64,000 bases of DNA from AP-15 sp963738185 (GCA_963738185.1 CAVTVA010000003.1:2604001-2668000); one strand, 5' to 3'. Numbered from the stretch's first letter, positions 18,170 through 27,918 are shown. A program made the numbers and translations. Notes: generated from the sequence alone by a model not told the origin.

Positions 18170-19142
18170 CTAATCGGCCGCGCGCAAGCTCGCGGCTTCC
18201 TCCTGCGCCGCGAGAAACTTCTCGGCCTCGAGTGCCGCCATGCAGCCCATCCCGGCAGCGGTGACCGCCTGGCGAAAAATCTTGTCCTTGACGTCGCCCG
18301 CGGCAAACACCCCGGGAATGCCGGTCGCGGTCGAATTCGGGGCGGGCGATGACATAGCCCTCGGAATCGAGCGGGAGCTGGCCCGCGACCAGGCCGGTGA
18401 CCGGGGTGTGCCCGATCGCGATAAAGACGCCGTCGCAAGGGTGATCACGCCGCGCCCCGGTACGCACGTCGCGCAGTCGCACCCCGGTCACTTGCGGCGG
18501 TTCGGGCCGGCCCAGGATCTCCTCAACCACGGCGTCCCAAACAATGTCGATCTTGGGATTGCGGAACAGCCGTTCTTGCAGAATCTTTTCAGCCCTGAGC
18601 GCGTCGCGGCGATGCACCAAGGTGACCCGGCGCGCGTGATTGGTCAGATAGAGCGCTTCCTCGACCGCGGTGTTGCCGCCGCCGACCACCACGACTTGCT
18701 TGTCGCGGAAGAAGAACCCGTCGCAGGTGGCGCAGGCCGAGACGCCAAAGCCGCGAAACATTTCCTCGCTCGGCAGGCCGAGCCAACGCGCCTGCGCGCC
18801 GGTGGCGAGGATCAGCGTGTCGCCGATATAGACGTCGCCCGAATCGCCGTGGGCGACAAACGGCCGCCGCCCGAGATCGACCTTCTCGATCAGGTCGACA
18901 ACGACCCGGGTCCCGACATGCTCGGCCTGAAGCTGCATCTGCTCCATCAGCCACGGGCCCTGGATGATCTCGGCAAAACCGGGATAGTTTTCGACATCGG
19001 TGGTGATCGTCAGCTGCCCGCCCGGCTGCAGCCCGGTGACCAGCAGCGGCTCGAGATTGGCGCGCGCGGCATAGATCGCGGCGGTGTAGCCGGCCGGCCC
19101 GGCGCCGATGATCAGGACCTTGCTGTGATAACGTTCGGGCAT
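18170..19142 (-). pseudogene. trxB: Thioredoxin reductase, frameshifted
   Basis: NADPH-dependent flavoprotein that reduces thioredoxin. The FAD motif GAGPAGYTAA, the redox-active CATC in SACATCDGFFF, and the NADPH motif VGGGNTAVEEA are all present. The frame is lost after EGYVIARP: one C too many in the CCCC run on the coding strand (plus-strand 18339-18342). Removing it restores NSTATGIPGVFAAGD, the conserved FAD-binding end, and a normal stop at 18170 after 323 residues. An enzyme this important is unlikely to be lost by a clean single-base change, so sequence error is the better explanation. The ATG at 19142 is preferred to an in-frame TTG at 19166. Confidence 0.93.
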
Positions 19143-19218
19143 GTCGCGAGCTTTCAGTCGCTGCAATGCCTTACTATATCATTGCGCGCGCCCGCAACTT
19201 TAAGGTGGCGTCCGCGGG

Positions 19219-21147
19219 CTAAAATCCGAACAGATGATCGAGGCTGAACGCGCCATCGGCGCCGAGGAGCCCATGATAGCCGAACAACCGGCAGGTCGCA
19301 TCGCGGATGACCGCGTAGGCGCCGGCACCGGCGCGAGCCCGCGAAGCGGCGTCGAACAGCGCATGGTATCGCCACAGCCGCGAGCCCGAGCAAGGTATCG
19401 CGATGCCGGTGCGGGCGATCTCGCACCCGTTGCCGTCGTATAGAAATATCTCGGTCGCGCTCGCCGGCCGCCACAATCGCGAGGCCGGGTAGATCAGATG
19501 GCACAACGTGTCGTAGCCGCTCCCGCCGAGCCTCAGGAACAGCCGGGTCGAAAGCCCCGGCGGCCGGCCGCTGTAGGATTGCGGCTCGTCGCGGTAGGTC
19601 AGGATGGTGTTGAACACATGCGCGCCAAAGCTGGTCTCGGCACCATGACCGCTCGCGCGCTGGTGGTAGCGGAAGATCGCGTGCAACCAGCCATCGCCCT
19701 CGCCGCCAGCGGAAAAGTCGTAAACCAGCTCGACATGGCCATAGCCCTCCCCCAAGCCCTCGATTCCCTTTTGGGCGTCGAGGTCGAGCGCCGTCGCGTG
19801 CGCGCGCGGCAGGCGGCCAAAAGAATGGCGCAGAACTTCGTTCCCGTTCGGGTCGTAAACTATGGCGGCGATCGGCAGCTCGGCTTGACGGACCGCCATC
19901 GGGGTCGGCAGCACGATTGTGCGCCACCATGCCCGCGGCAACACCGGGGCCGGCAGCAGATACCCCTTGCCGAGCATTTCAGGGAGATGCGGCAGGTTCG
20001 GGTCGGGGTAGAGATCGGCGCGCTCGACATTGACATGCGCGATCCGTCGGCGGCCACGCGCGATCACCTCGTAGCGCGGGCGCACCATGTGCTTGCCGGC
20101 GCGCAACTCGATCTGCCGCGGCCAGGCAAGCTCGGGCAACAGCTCGGCAACGTCAATGGCACGGCTGGCGAACGGCGCGATCGGCTCGGCGATCGGCGCC
20201 ACCCGCTCCTCGCCCATCGGATTGAGGCCAATGGCACCGGCGGGGATCGGGATCGGGTGGCTGTTCTGCACCCATAGCACCACCTGCTCGCCGGCGGCCG
20301 GCGCCGGTAGCCCGGCATAGCGGTCGGCCGGCCACGCGTTGGCGTCGTGCGTCGCCGACAGCGACCGATCGCCGCCTGCGGCGGGGTCGGCGCTGCCGTC
20401 GCCAAAGGTGTCGAGCGCGTATTTGACCACATCGTGCCCGGCCGCTCCGACCATGTGCAAAAACAGCTGGCCGCAGAATTCGGGCAGGCGAAAGCGCGCG
20501 CGGATGTCGCGGCTGTCGATGCTAATGCTGCGTGCCGCCGGGCCGCAGCTCTCGCACCATTCGGCGAGAACCTCGCCCGCGGCGTCGAACAGCGTCATCC
20601 AGCAGGTGACCGGCCCGCCGCCATAGCTCGACCAGTAATTCGCGGTGGAGATCCGGGTGTGCAGGCGATTGGTGTCGCGGAAAAAAGCAAAGTTCGTCGC
20701 GAAATTGAGCGGGTCGAGATAGTTGCGGGGGTTGGTCAGCCGATCGGGCGGGATGCGCATCGCGTCGAGACTGAAGATTGGCGCGCCCGGCGGCAGATGG
20801 GGTTCGATTTGCGCGGTCAGACGTTCGGCGTCAAAGGCGGCGACAAACACCGAGCGCGCGGCCGAATCGCCAACCGCGGTCACCGGTCCCGCCGGGCGGC
20901 CGAGCAGCATTTTGCCCAGCCGCTCCACCTGTCGCACATAGACGCCGGCGATCTCGACCCCGACCAGGCCGAAGAGGTCGGCAAAGGCGGCCGCACCGCC
21001 GTCCGGCTCGACAATCGCGACCGGGCCATTGCCGGCGAGCGAGGCGAGCAGCGCGCCGGCCGGCCGGGCGGCGCACGGGTGGGTCAGCGCCTTGTAGAGG
21101 GTGTTCCCCCCGGTGGCGTTATCAAACGTCTCGATCCGCAGCGCCAT
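19219..21147 (-). CDS. Conserved-looking protein of unknown function, 642 aa
   Basis: I do not recognise this protein. It has no signal peptide or membrane segment and looks like a soluble, beta-rich protein. Features include a glycine/aspartate-rich N-terminal third (VAIVEPDGGAAAF, VTAVGDSAARSVFVAAFDAE), several aromatic-rich segments (FRDTNRLHTRIS, NYWSSYGGG), and repeated strand-like pieces in the C-terminal half, among them WVQNSHPIPIPAGAIGLN, IVYDPNGNEV and FLYDGNGCEIA. The last two suggest a duplicated beta-sandwich-like unit, which is inference. The 5' end overlaps the PAP2 gene's 3' end by 26 bases and it precedes trxB, so it belongs to the ELM1-PAP2 operon. Codon use matches its neighbours. 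Confidence 0.8.
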   Translation of the reverse strand: MALRIETFDNATGGNTLYKALTHPCAARPAGALLASLAGNGPVAIVEPDGGAAAFADLFGLVGVEIAGVYVRQVERLGKMLLGRPAGPVTAVGDSAARSVFVAAFDAERLTAQIEPHLPPGAPIFSLDAMRIPPDRLTNPRNYLDPLNFATNFAFFRDTNRLHTRISTANYWSSYGGGPVTCWMTLFDAAGEVLAEWCESCGPAARSISIDSRDIRARFRLPEFCGQLFLHMVGAAGHDVVKYALDTFGDGSADPAAGGDRSLSATHDANAWPADRYAGLPAPAAGEQVVLWVQNSHPIPIPAGAIGLNPMGEERVAPIAEPIAPFASRAIDVAELLPELAWPRQIELRAGKHMVRPRYEVIARGRRRIAHVNVERADLYPDPNLPHLPEMLGKGYLLPAPVLPRAWWRTIVLPTPMAVRQAELPIAAIVYDPNGNEVLRHSFGRLPRAHATALDLDAQKGIEGLGEGYGHVELVYDFSAGGEGDGWLHAIFRYHQRASGHGAETSFGAHVFNTILTYRDEPQSYSGRPPGLSTRLFLRLGGSGYDTLCHLIYPASRLWRPASATEIFLYDGNGCEIARTGIAIPCSGSRLWRYHALFDAASRARAGAGAYAVIRDATCRLFGYHGLLGADGAFSLDHLFGF

Positions 21148-22699
21148 GATGACGAGCCGATACTACGCCGCCCTCGGCCGGCGCAAGCGGCCCGCCGGGT
21201 GGCTGCCGGCCAGCCCGTCGCGATCCCGCCGGTCTCCGGGCCAGGATCGCGCCAACTCGCCGGCATGGCCACGGCAAGGGTCCGCCACTGGCGTGTTCGC
21301 CTCGCAGCGGCGCCCTAGGATCGATGCCTGTGCAGACAAACACCAAGGCCACGTAGCGCGTCGTCAACACCGCGATCAGCGCGGCCGCCATCACATCGCT
21401 CGGATAATGGGCGCCGCCGACGACGCGCGCCGCCGCGACAATCGCTGCCGCCAGGATGTAGAACAACAGATGCTCCGGCCACAGCCACCACAGCGCGGCC
21501 ACCAGCGCCACAAAAGTCGCCGTGTGGCCGGAGGGGAAGGACCAGTGGTCGGCATGCCAGCCAAACCAGGTAAACGCATAAAGATCATGGCTGAACAACA
21601 GCTTTGGCCGCGTCCGGCCCAAGCCGACCTTGATGGCGTCGACAATCAGGCCGGCGGCAGCGTTCGACGCAAAAAGAAACGCCGGGACCGTCGACAACGA
21701 GCGCATGCGCGGCGCGAGCCCTCGCAGCCGGGGCAGCTCGCCGCCCCAATGCAGCGCCACAAAAGCAAGGCCGAACAGCACCAACCATCCCCACCCCGCG
21801 CCCAGCTCCGCGATTTCGTTGAATAGAGCGTGCACATCAGGGCCCTCGGCGTGCAGATAGAGCGCGAGCGGCCGATCGACAAACGCGATCGAAAATATGA
21901 CGAGAACCGCGGTCGCAGCCACCGCGGCGGCGATTCGCGTCGAAGGCGACGGCCAGCCGTTGCGTGCCAAGCGCCATGCCGACGCGACGCCCTGCCCGCC
22001 CCGGCGATAAAGAAGCCGCAGCGGCGGCGCTGCGAGGCCGTCCTGCTCGACGATCCACCAACAGAGCAGCGCCGTTGTGCCGTACACCAGCAGGCCGGCG
22101 AAGACGACGTCCGACAGGAAATGGCCGCCCTGGGCGATGCGGACGAAGCCTACCAACCCGCCAAAGGCCAATACGCCACCGATCGCGCGCCGGCGCGGCG
22201 GGCCCGGCGGGAGCAGAAAAGCAAAGGCGACCAGCGAAAAAGCGAGAGCCGCATGCCCGGAGACAAACGAGCAGTTGGTCGCGCATTGGCTCGCCGGCAG
22301 TGGCGCCGGAGTAAATCGATGCAAGCCGCCAAACGCCTCGACCTGCACTGGCCGGGCGCGCCCCCAATGGTCTTTCAGCACGGTGTTGGCCAAGAGACCC
22401 GGCCCAAGAGCGGTAGAGAAGGCGATAAACAACAGCGCCTTGCGGTCAAGCCGCCACAATGGCCGGCCGATCAGAAACAGCCAGGCCGCCGCCCCGGCGA
22501 CAACCGCAACGATGCCCCAGGCGACCCAAGGGATCGCGTCAAACAGCAGCATGACGGGCGGCGAATGCGCCAGCACGAACCCACGCCCGCGCACGTAAAA
22601 GAGGCCGCTCACGAAAAGATCGGTCTGCGGCAGCAGCCAAAACAGCGCCACCGCCGCGGCGAGGAGCCCGGCATAGATCGCGGCGCCCTTCATGCTCAT
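21122..22699 (-). CDS. Membrane phosphatase with two tandem PAP2 domains
   Basis: PAP2 phosphatases remove phosphate from lipids such as undecaprenyl pyrophosphate, phosphatidic acid or lipid A. This protein has two complete sets of the three catalytic motifs. First set: KDHWGRARP near residue 110, CSFVSGHA near 145 (Val replaces the Pro of PSGH), and RIAQGGHFLSD near 190. Second set: KVGLGRTRP near 380, SFPSGHTA near 410, and RVVGGAHYPSD near 450. Each half has five to six membrane helices, joined by a basic linker around residues 245-265. Most family members have one domain. The start is the ATG overlapping the ELM1 stop (ATGA). The last 70 residues are Arg/Pro-rich and overlap the next gene by 26 bases. 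Confidence 0.88.
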   Translation of the reverse strand: MSMKGAAIYAGLLAAAVALFWLLPQTDLFVSGLFYVRGRGFVLAHSPPVMLLFDAIPWVAWGIVAVVAGAAAWLFLIGRPLWRLDRKALLFIAFSTALGPGLLANTVLKDHWGRARPVQVEAFGGLHRFTPAPLPASQCATNCSFVSGHAALAFSLVAFAFLLPPGPPRRRAIGGVLAFGGLVGFVRIAQGGHFLSDVVFAGLLVYGTTALLCWWIVEQDGLAAPPLRLLYRRGGQGVASAWRLARNGWPSPSTRIAAAVAATAVLVIFSIAFVDRPLALYLHAEGPDVHALFNEIAELGAGWGWLVLFGLAFVALHWGGELPRLRGLAPRMRSLSTVPAFLFASNAAAGLIVDAIKVGLGRTRPKLLFSHDLYAFTWFGWHADHWSFPSGHTATFVALVAALWWLWPEHLLFYILAAAIVAAARVVGGAHYPSDVMAAALIAVLTTRYVALVFVCTGIDPRAPLRGEHASGGPLPWPCRRVGAILARRPAGSRRAGRQPPGGPLAPAEGGVVSARHHGAADRDV

Positions 22700-23673
22700 G
22701 CGCAATCCCGCCGGTCAAACCGGGCCAGCACCAGCGCGCGCAGCGCCGCCCCGGCGCGCGCGGTATCGTCCGGCACCGGATAGGACCATTCCTCGATCGG
22801 GCCGACGAACGGGCGGGTGATGCCGGCATCCTGCATCGAGCGGTGAAAGCGAGCGAATTTGGCGTTGCCGCCGTCGAGGCCGAGAATATGGACAGGCTTG
22901 CCGGTGGCCGCGGCCTCGCTGATCATCGACACTGAATCGGCGGTCACCAAAAACGCGTCCGCGAGCGCCAGATAGGCGAAGTACGGATTTTCAGTGACAC
23001 CATCCCAGATCGCCGCCGACAACCCCGTCAGCCGCTGCCGCAGCAGCGCCAATCCCGCGGCGCCGGTTCGCCGTGACGGCGTCACCAGGGCCGATCCGCC
23101 GCGCTCGCGCAGCAGCGCCGCGATGCTGTCGGCGATTTCGGCGAGGCGGCGACGGCTCAGGCGATAGGCCTTGTTGCTGCCGCCGATCAGCACCGCGAGG
23201 GTCGGCCGGGGCATCGCACCCAGCCCGGGAAAGCCTCGCCGCGCGGCCGTCAGCCTGGCCGGCGTGACGCGATGAACCGCACCCAGCGTCACCACCACGC
23301 GCGGGCCGCGCCACCCGTCGTGCTCGGGCACGATCGCCAGATCGAACTCGCCGCGACCCACCCCAGGGCTCTGGATCAGCGCTACCAGAGTGCGCCCTGC
23401 GGTTGTTCGCCGGATCGCCAGCGCCGGCATCGCGGCATTGCGCCCGCAAGCGACGACAAAGTCGGGCCAGGGCGGGTCCAGGCGAGCGCCGGCGCTGCCG
23501 GGCGCGCGCAGCGGCGCCGGCCAAAGCTGCGGCGGTAGGCTGCTCCACGGGAAGCGGATGCCGAGGCGCTTTTCGGCAAAGGCAAGACCGCTTGCTTCGG
23601 CCAGGCCGAGCGCCTGGCTCGACATCCCGGCCTTGCCGTCGTGCAGCACCCAGCCGAACGGTTCGGACCCCAT
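22696..23673 (-). CDS. ELM1/DUF1022 family protein, glycosyltransferase-like
   Basis: Named after plant mitochondrial fission factor ELM1, bacterial members have a GT-B-like glycosyltransferase fold and are thought to act in envelope glycan or lipopolysaccharide assembly. Family blocks are WVLHDGKAGMSSQALGLAEA at the N-terminus, VVACGRNAAMPALA near residue 75, LIGGSNKAYRLS near 163, ENPYFAYLALADAFLVTADS near 230 and MISEAAATGKPVHILGL. At 325 residues it is full-length. It overlaps the tandem-PAP2 gene by four bases, suggesting that the glycosyltransferase-like and phosphatase proteins work on the same lipid-linked product. It is divergent from the lrp gene, sharing a 145-base promoter region. 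Confidence 0.87.
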   Translation of the reverse strand: MGSEPFGWVLHDGKAGMSSQALGLAEASGLAFAEKRLGIRFPWSSLPPQLWPAPLRAPGSAGARLDPPWPDFVVACGRNAAMPALAIRRTTAGRTLVALIQSPGVGRGEFDLAIVPEHDGWRGPRVVVTLGAVHRVTPARLTAARRGFPGLGAMPRPTLAVLIGGSNKAYRLSRRRLAEIADSIAALLRERGGSALVTPSRRTGAAGLALLRQRLTGLSAAIWDGVTENPYFAYLALADAFLVTADSVSMISEAAATGKPVHILGLDGGNAKFARFHRSMQDAGITRPFVGPIEEWSYPVPDDTARAGAALRALVLARFDRRDCA

Positions 23674-23818
23674 CGGCCGGGTTTACGGAAACCGCCCCGC
23701 CACGGCAAGACACCGCTCTCGTCTCGCAACAAAATTGCCCGGCGGACCCGCTTTTCCTATGATCCCGGACATATGATTGCGGGGCCTATGGTCCCGTGGT
23801 TGACAAGAGGGGGGCCGG

Positions 23819-24331
23819 ATGCGGCGGACTAGGCTCGACCGGATCGACCGCCGGATCCTGCGCAGCCTGCAAGCGCAGGGGCGGATCAGCAATGTCGAGC
23901 TGGCGCGCCGCGCCGGCATCTCGGCGCCGCCCTGCCTGCGCCGGGTGCGCGCGCTTGAAGAGGCCGGGATTATCCGCGGCTATCACGCCGACCTAGCGCC
24001 TGAGGCGCTGGGCTATGGGGTGACGGTGTTTGCCCTGGTCGGGCTGGCGAGCCAGGCGGAGGCCGATCTGAAGGCGTTCGAGCGGCTGGTCGCCGAGTGG
24101 CCCGAGGTGCGCGAGGCGCACATGCTGACCGGCGAGGCCGATTTCCTCTTGAAGATCGTCGCCGCCGATTGGGACAACTATCAGCGCTTTCTGAGCGCCA
24201 AGCTGACCTCGGCCCCCAATGTCAGCCATGTCAAATCGGCGCTGACTTTGCGCGTCTCAAAGGACGAGCCCGGCATTCCGATCGCTGAACACCCCGCGCC
24301 CGCGACCGCCGACGAAAACGTGGCAGGCTGA
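23819..24331 (+). CDS. Lrp/AsnC family transcriptional regulator
   Basis: A feast/famine regulator with an N-terminal helix-turn-helix (LDRIDRRILRSLQAQGR, then NVELARRAGISAPPCLRRV) and a C-terminal RAM ligand-binding domain with the typical VREAHMLTGEADFLLKIVA and an amphipathic last strand. At 170 residues it is of normal size, with a slightly long tail. A GAGGGG ribosome-binding site precedes the ATG. The ligand cannot be read from sequence but is usually an amino acid. It sits 18 bases before nhaA on the same strand and divergent from the ELM1 operon, so it might control either. Confidence 0.92.
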   Translation: MRRTRLDRIDRRILRSLQAQGRISNVELARRAGISAPPCLRRVRALEEAGIIRGYHADLAPEALGYGVTVFALVGLASQAEADLKAFERLVAEWPEVREAHMLTGEADFLLKIVAADWDNYQRFLSAKLTSAPNVSHVKSALTLRVSKDEPGIPIAEHPAPATADENVAG

Positions 24332-24349
24332 CCGATCGAAGCTGTTCCT

Positions 24350-25556
24350 ATGCCCGGCAGACCGCCATCGCCCCTGTCGCTACTCCAGCAATTCCTCAAG
24401 CTCGAATTGGCTGGGGGAGTTGCCCTGTGCGCCGCCGCCGCCTTGGCGCTGATCCTGGCGAACTCGCCGCTCGGCGGACTTCTACGTGCGGCTCTTGGAT
24501 CTTCCGCTCGCCGTTCAAATTGACGGGCTGATCATCAAGAAGCCACTGCTGCTGTGGGTCGATGACGGGCTGATGGCGGTGTTCTTTATGCTGGTCGGGC
24601 TCGAGATCAAACGCGAGCTCATCGAAGGCGCGCTGTCGCGCCGGGCGAACCTCGTCTTGCCCGCGGTCGCGGCAGCGGGCGGCATGGCGGCCCCGGCGCT
24701 GATCTACGCGCTGTGCAACTGGGGCAACGCACAGGCGCTGCGCGGCTGGGCGATCCCGACAGCGACCGACATCGCCTTTGCGCTGGGCGTGCTGGCGCTG
24801 CTGGGGCCAAGGGTTCCGGCCTCGCTCAAGCTCTTTCTGCTCGCGGTCGCGATCATCGACGATCTGGGCGCCATCGTCATCATAGCGCTGTTCTACACGG
24901 CCGAGCTGTCGGCCACGGCCCTGGCGCTTGCCGGCGTCGGGGTCGTAGCATTGCTGGCGCTCAATCTGGCCGGCGTGAGCCGCCGGGCACCCTATATGCT
25001 CGCCGGCATCTTTTTATGGGTCTGCGTTCTAAAATCGGGCGTCCATGCGACGATTGCGGGCGTCATCGTCGGGCTCGCGGTCCCGCTGCGCGGGGCCGAT
25101 GCCCCGTCGCCGCTCGCGAGCCTGGAGCACGATCTGCACCCTTGGGTTGCTTTTGGCGTGCTGCCCCTCTTCGCTTTTGCCAATGCCGGCGTACGGCTCA
25201 GCGGAATTGCCACGGCAGCCTTGCTCGACCCGATCCAGCTCGGGGTGGCGCTCGGCCTGCTTCTCGGCAAGCAGCTCGGCATCGCCGGATCGATTTGGGT
25301 GGCGCTTCGCTGCGGTTTGGGCGCGCTCCCGGAAGGAGCCGATTGGCGGCAGATTTATGGTTTGGCGCTGCTTACCGGCATCGGCTTTACGATGAGCCTC
25401 TTTATCGGCACGCTCGCCTTCCCGGCCGAGGCCTATGATGTCGATGTGCGGATCGCCGTTCTCGCCGCGTCGTCGCTGTCCGCCATCTGCGGGTATCTGG
25501 TGCTGCGGTTCGCGTCGCGCGCCGGTCAGCCGAAATCGACGGTGACGATCTCGTAG
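24350..25556 (+). pseudogene. nhaA: Na+/H+ antiporter NhaA, frameshifted near the 5' end
   Basis: Exchanges cytoplasmic sodium for protons across the inner membrane. From the ATG at 24350 the frame reads QQFLKLELAGG and ALILANSPLGG, the usual first helix, then runs into a stop. Deleting one G from the GG at 24476-24477 joins it to FYVRLLDLPLAVQ and the rest of the protein, which has WVDDGLMAVFFMLVGLEIKR, the catalytic Asp pair in IIDDLGAIVIIALFY and about eleven more helices. The repaired product has 401 residues, normal for NhaA. The alternative, a GTG start at 24486, would lose the first helix and is unlikely to work. Sequence error is suspected. Confidence 0.92.
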
Positions 25557-25640
25557 CAATGGCGGTGCGCGGGATGGCGACCTCGACGCTGTCGCCCTTG
25601 CCCTTGGCGATCAGCGCGGCGACATGACCCGCGGATAATT
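25553..25640 (-). pseudogene. Possible remnant of a GreA/GreB-type C-terminal domain
   Basis: On the minus strand the segment VAALIAKGKGDSVEVAIP resembles the part of GreA-family proteins that reads ALIGKxxGDxVEV. A few bases later, in another frame, comes YEIVTVDFG and a stop, matching the usual YEI ending. No N-terminal coiled coil is visible upstream (25641-25850). This looks like the decayed tail of a GreA/GreB or Rnk relative, converging on nhaA with its stop within the last bases of that gene. The match is short, so the call is tentative. Confidence 0.4.
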
Positions 25641-26119
25641 GCCCTCGAAATTCCGCTTCTGGGGCCGCCGGAACATGAGCGCCTAATTGCAGCATTTATC
25701 GGCCGACTGCGAGCGCGATTGATGCTCCGGGCGAAAGCGCGCGTCGCGTTGGACCGTCGCGGACCGATGGCGACAGCGGGGCTGTTGTTATTACAATAGT
25801 CTGAATTTTCTCCAGTATATCACGCATCACCTGCCAACCTAGACTTGTTCCGCCGCATTTTTGCCGCATTGGCGCCTGAAATCCGATTTGACCGGCGCGA
25901 TCGGTTAGGCGATATTAACGATAGATCGGCGCATAGCCGACAATTGGCCTTGGGGCGTGCGCGTGTCGCGCAGTCCGGACATCCGTTGGCAACGCGGCGC
26001 AGACGCGCTGCGATCCGGGGGCTTCCGTACCTGCTCGCTGCGGAAGGCAACCCCATTCCAAAACGTCGAAAACCATGCTTTTGCCGTTCAGGCAAAGGAC
26101 AACGGGAGGATCGCAAGTC
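25641..26119. other. Gene-free stretch upstream of the propeller dehydrogenase
   Basis: About 480 bases with lower GC than the surroundings, especially 25790-25830 (attacaatag, ttttctccagtatatc). Short open frames here show no recognisable protein features. The AT-rich part may hold promoters, but none is clear enough to mark. Confidence 0.4.
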
Positions 26120-27866
26120 ATGAGCAGTCGAGCATTATACGTTCTGACCGGGGGGATGGCGCTGGCCTCGATGCTGGCGCTTGCCGACGATCGCTTCGGC
26201 GGCGACCGTGGAGAACCCGATCTGTCCGAACAACACCGCCTTTTTCGACCCGAGCCTGCCGCCGGGGATCACCCTGCCCGCCGGGTACAAGGCGAGCGTT
26301 TTTGCCAGCGGCCTGAACGCCCCGACCGGGATCGCCTTTAAGGGCGGCGCGCGGAACTTCGAGGTCTACGTGCTCGAATCCGGGCACGGCCTACCCAGCG
26401 TCTGCAACGAGCAGGGCTCGTTCGGCACGGGCGACTTTGATCCAAAGAACCCGTTCACCCCCGACATTCTGGTCTATAACAGCGCCGGCAAGCGGATCCG
26501 CGGCCCGATCGGCAAGCCGAACATGGCCGGGACCGGCTTTCAACCCGCCGGGCCCGCGGTCGACATCGCGTTTGAGAACGGCTTCGCCGGCGGGCGGCTG
26601 TTTGCGACCGACTCGAACCAGGCGACCCACGGCAACGGCCAGAACAACAGCTCGCGCATCGTCACGGTGAACTTGTCGTCCGGCAAGGTCACCCCATTCA
26701 TCATCGGCCTGCCGACCGGCGACCACCCGACCGAGCAATTGGCGTTTCGGGGAGGATGGATCTACTGGTCGCAGGGATCGACCACCAACAGCGGCGTCGT
26801 CGGCCGCGACAATGGCGGCGGCAAGAACCAGTCCGATATTCCGTGCCAGACGATCAAGCTCAGCGACAACATCTTTGATTCGGGCGGCGGGGTCCACACC
26901 ACCGGCTATTCGCCGTTTGGGGTGGCCCAGCCGGGCGCGGTGGTCCCGGCCTTTTTCAACTCGTTCACCGGCAAAATCCGGCGCGGCGTGTGCGATGGCG
27001 CAACCTTGCGCGCCCGCCTCGACAACCCGAGCGTGATCCAGCCGGTCGGGTGGGGGCATCGCAACGGCTATGCGATCCGCTTTGCGCCCGCCGACAATCC
27101 GTTGGCCGGCTCGCTGATCGTCGGAGAGGACGGTGCTGACGAGCGCGGCGCGCGGCCCTCCAACGGCGCCCCGGAGGTGATCTCGATCGACGCGCAAAAC
27201 CCGGATGGCAGCCCGGTTTACCACGGCTGGCCCGACCGATACGGCTTCCTGCCGACGAGCCAGGCGGTGTTCAACCCGGTCGGCGGGACCAGCGACGATT
27301 TGTGCGTGCCCGACCCGTCAAACCCGCCGAGCCTCTGCACGCCGGCGAGCCTCGCCCTGATCTTGAAGGAGGACGTGCCGATCCGCGACGTCTTAGCCTT
27401 CCCGCCGCAGCCGATCACCGCGCCAATTGCCCTCGAGGCGGCCGACTCGTCGTTCACTGGGCTCGATTTCGCGCCCAGATCCTTTGTCCGCGGGGTGGTC
27501 GAGCGCGGTGCGGCGCTCTATAGCCTCGAGGGCGATTTCGGGTTTTCAGCACCAAACGCCACCGCCCCGGCGCCGGAAGTCGGGCACGAGGTCAAGCTGA
27601 TCAACTTCAACCAGCGCAGCGGCCCGCTCGCCCTCAGCTTCCAGAATTTTGCCCGAAACGACACCGGCGACCAGGCCTTTGTCACCGGCATCAACGGGTT
27701 CAACCGCCCGACCGACATCCGCTTCGGTCCCGACGGCTGCGCCTATGTCGTCGATTATGGGGCGGTGCGCGACCTCGGTTCCGACTCGCATTACGTCGGC
27801 GCCGCCAACGGCCCGCTGGTGCAGATCCCGCACACCGGCGCGGTGTGGAAGATCTGCCCCGAGTGA
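26120..27866 (+). CDS. Secreted beta-propeller protein, glucose/sorbosone dehydrogenase-like, frameshift in signal peptide
   Basis: Resembles soluble PQQ-type sugar dehydrogenases and related six-bladed propellers: LPAGYKASVFASGLNAPTG is a typical first strand, and GRLFATDSNQATHGNG, GWGHRNGYAIRFA and FNRPTDIRFGPDGCAYVVDY match later blades. The ATG at 26120 has a GGGAGGA site ten bases upstream and encodes MSSRALYVLTGGMALASM, the start of a signal peptide. Removing one T from TT at 26181-26182 gives LALPTIASA-ATVENP, a complete Sec signal with cleavage after ASA. As written, the open frame begins only at 26181 without the signal. About 581 residues if repaired. A strong terminator follows at 27890. 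Substrate unknown. Confidence 0.82.
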
Positions 27867-27889
27867 CCGGCGGATCGGTTTCGGCTCAA

Positions 27890-27918
27890 GGGGCGGCCCA
27901 TGGGCCGCCCCAATTTTT
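27890..27918 (+). terminator. Rho-independent terminator of the propeller dehydrogenase gene
   Basis: The perfect palindrome GGGGCGGCC-CATG-GGCCGCCCC is followed by AATTTTTCT, 24 bases after the stop codon at 27866. This is the strongest intrinsic terminator in the window. Confidence 0.9.
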
